This document shows positions 62,675 to 64,000 of a stretch of 64,000 bases of DNA, one piece after another. The position numbers were made by a program, and so were the translations under genes. Position 1 is the stretch's first letter. Every line of letters starts with the position of its first letter. The notes under the pieces are model-generated. The model had not been told where the DNA came from, searched no databases, and was given only the letters and a program-made list of their open reading frames with translations. The DNA is from Aquimarina latercula DSM 2041 (GTDB lineage: Bacteria; Bacteroidota; Bacteroidia; Flavobacteriales; Flavobacteriaceae): assembly GCF_000430645.1 (NCBI RefSeq), contig NZ_KE387186.1:62001-126000 (forward strand), in the 5' to 3' direction.

Positions 62675-64000
62675 ATGAAAAACAATCAAACTCTCAAAAC
62701 CTTTTTTCGAAAATGTATATGGATACTTTTATTCATATTTGTGTCTTCCTTACACGCGAAAAATATTTATGTAGCAAAAAACGGGAATGATTCAAATTCC
62801 GGAACACAATCAAGTCCATATAAGACAATTGCAAAGGCATCTGCAGTAGCAGAAGCTGGTGATGTTATTGTTATTGGAGGAGGTACCTATGAGGAAGTCA
62901 TCAGACCAGCGAGGTCAGGGCAAGCTGGTCAACCTATTACATATACTTCAAAACAAGGAGAAAAAGTAATAATTAGCGCTATGCAAGCGCTTAGCGCTTG
63001 GCAAAAAGACAATGGAGCTATTTACAAAACCAAAGTAAACTGGGATTTAGGACAAGAAAACTTTGTTTTGAATGGTAATACAGCAATGGATTTGGCAAGG
63101 TGGCCCAATAATACAGATGGTGATCCTTTCACGTTAAATTCTCGTCGAAATGATGGAGGTAGTGGAAGCAATGTAGTTAATGGAGCTTTTTTAACATCTT
63201 CACAAATTCCTAATATTAATTGGTCTGGAGGATCAGTTTTCTTTTACGGAGACAAACCTGGATCAGGGTGGATCGCCTGGAAAGCATTTATTAATAGTAG
63301 TTCTTCTGGAAGAGTAAACTTTACACTGGATAAAAATCCTGCTTGGATTAGAACTTTCCATGCCCCAGCTGATAAAGGAGATTTTTATTTAGAAGGAGTA
63401 AAAGGAGCTTTAGATTATCAAAATGAATGGTGGTTTAATAAGCAGACAAAAGAATTATTTGTACAAATGCCAGGTGGACAAGCACCAGTTAATGGGGTTG
63501 TACAAATGAGAAGAAGAACAACAACTGTAGATCTAAGTGGTAGAAGTTTTATTCATATCAGAAACCTCGCTGTTTTTGGAGGATCGATTAATATGCCTAG
63601 AAATTCAAATAATAATGTGATTTATGGTGTTTCCTCTTTTTATGGGAATCATACACAAGGAGTTCAAAAAGGTTTTTCTGCCAATAAACAAAGTGTTTTA
63701 ATGGAGGGAAATAATAATACAATAGAGCGTTGTGAGATAGCTTTTGGAGCTGCCAATGGTATCAAAGTAAGTGGTGATAAAAATAGAATTCTTAATTCTA
63801 GAATTCATGATTTTAATTATATCGGTTCTTATGATGCGCCCATTAATGCAAGAGGAGGAAAAAATACTCTTTTCAAAGGAAATACAATTTTTAGAGCTGG
63901 AAGAGATGGTATTCAATTCTTTAATAATAGAAGTGAGTTTGCTTATAATGATGTATATAGGTCAAACTTAATTAATGATGATTGTGCTTTACTATACACA
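62675..64000 (+). CDS. Secreted right-handed beta-helix protein (partial, runs off the window)
   Basis: An ATG at 62675 opens 442 codons without a stop to the window end. A signal peptide (about 1-29, ending LHA) is followed by NIYVAKNGNDSNSGTQSSPY, the start of a DUF1565-like segment, and then repeats of short beta turns with stacked Asn and Gly (NNTIERCEI, NRILNSRIHDF, NTLFKGNTIFRAG) typical of a right-handed parallel beta-helix. Such proteins are often polysaccharide lyases, epimerases or adhesins. Catalytic residues cannot be fixed. Its position after the cellulase genes suggests a polysaccharide substrate, and the missing C-terminus may hold further modules. Confidence 0.78.
   Translation, partial: MKNNQTLKTFFRKCIWILLFIFVSSLHAKNIYVAKNGNDSNSGTQSSPYKTIAKASAVAEAGDVIVIGGGTYEEVIRPARSGQAGQPITYTSKQGEKVIISAMQALSAWQKDNGAIYKTKVNWDLGQENFVLNGNTAMDLARWPNNTDGDPFTLNSRRNDGGSGSNVVNGAFLTSSQIPNINWSGGSVFFYGDKPGSGWIAWKAFINSSSSGRVNFTLDKNPAWIRTFHAPADKGDFYLEGVKGALDYQNEWWFNKQTKELFVQMPGGQAPVNGVVQMRRRTTTVDLSGRSFIHIRNLAVFGGSINMPRNSNNNVIYGVSSFYGNHTQGVQKGFSANKQSVLMEGNNNTIERCEIAFGAANGIKVSGDKNRILNSRIHDFNYIGSYDAPINARGGKNTLFKGNTIFRAGRDGIQFFNNRSEFAYNDVYRSNLINDDCALLYT

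Noticed and set aside
42538..64000. Calling the cellulose locus a classic PUL
   Set aside because: No SusC, SusD or PUL-type regulator is present within the window.

Overview
The window looks like the chromosome of a marine flavobacterium (Bacteroidota, Flavobacteriaceae, possibly near Aquimarina; the genus is a guess). Supporting signs are AT-rich DNA, promoters of the Bacteroidota type (TAnnTTTG at -7), several type IX secretion (T9SS) C-terminal sorting domains, and typical flavobacterial neighbours (grpE-dnaJ with a two-motif DnaJ, DUF4920-mnmD, BBP2 porin, a P-II protein). No tRNA, rRNA, CRISPR array, insertion sequence or phage gene was seen.

Layout. 0-7.3 kb: small unknown genes, an Lrp regulator, a membrane protein with a LuxR-like C-terminus, an AGCS symporter, an MscS channel, a degenerate secreted hydrolase, and three copies of a structured non-coding RNA, each ending in a terminator. 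7.3-15.6 kb: DJ-1-like lipoprotein with an MFS transporter, DUF1684 protein, BBP2 porin, an SRPBCC-crcB-P-II operon, dipeptidyl peptidase III. 15.6-22.7 kb: a block read entirely on the minus strand and tied together by a shared promoter element. It holds a JmjC/cupin oxygenase with a tiny lipoprotein-like ORF, a 65-residue Cys/Asp-rich peptide, a DUF2135-like lipoprotein, and a four-gene operon (papain-like cysteine peptidase, unknown protein, histidine kinase, NarL-type response regulator). 22.8-27 kb: housekeeping genes (MazG-like, ilvE, DUF4920, mnmD, SDR). 27-30 kb: a multidomain GH26-like secreted protein. 30.4-41.5 kb: YceI, grpE-dnaJ, an ABC-2 exporter-MscS-sigma54 regulator gene string, PPK2 and an M28 peptidase. 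42.5-64 kb: a secreted cellulose/mannan degradation locus.

The degradation locus encodes a GH9-CBM3-PKD-GH48 fusion (a CelA-like two-catalytic-domain cellulase), an Acidothermus-E1-like GH5, a 2314-residue protein joining beta-propellers, a di-haem cytochrome, CBM3 and PKD domains, a GH5 mannanase-like enzyme with two CBM3 modules, and the start of a beta-helix protein. Several share an unrecognised ~127-residue module bounded by two cysteines. No SusC/SusD pair is present, so this is not a standard PUL.

The strongest candidate for an undescribed system is the minus-strand block at 16.8-22.7 kb. Four promoters carry a 16-bp TACC(C)-N6-GGGTA palindrome (reading along the transcribed strand) exactly 23 nt upstream of a -7 octamer. 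In three of them it lies exactly 55 nt from the start codon, and in the fourth 52 nt. The sites resemble NarL 7-2-7 sites, and the block encodes its own NarL-type two-component system. The simplest reading is a self-contained regulon controlling small secreted or lipid-anchored peptides, a JmjC-type hydroxylase and a cysteine peptidase. Its function is unknown.
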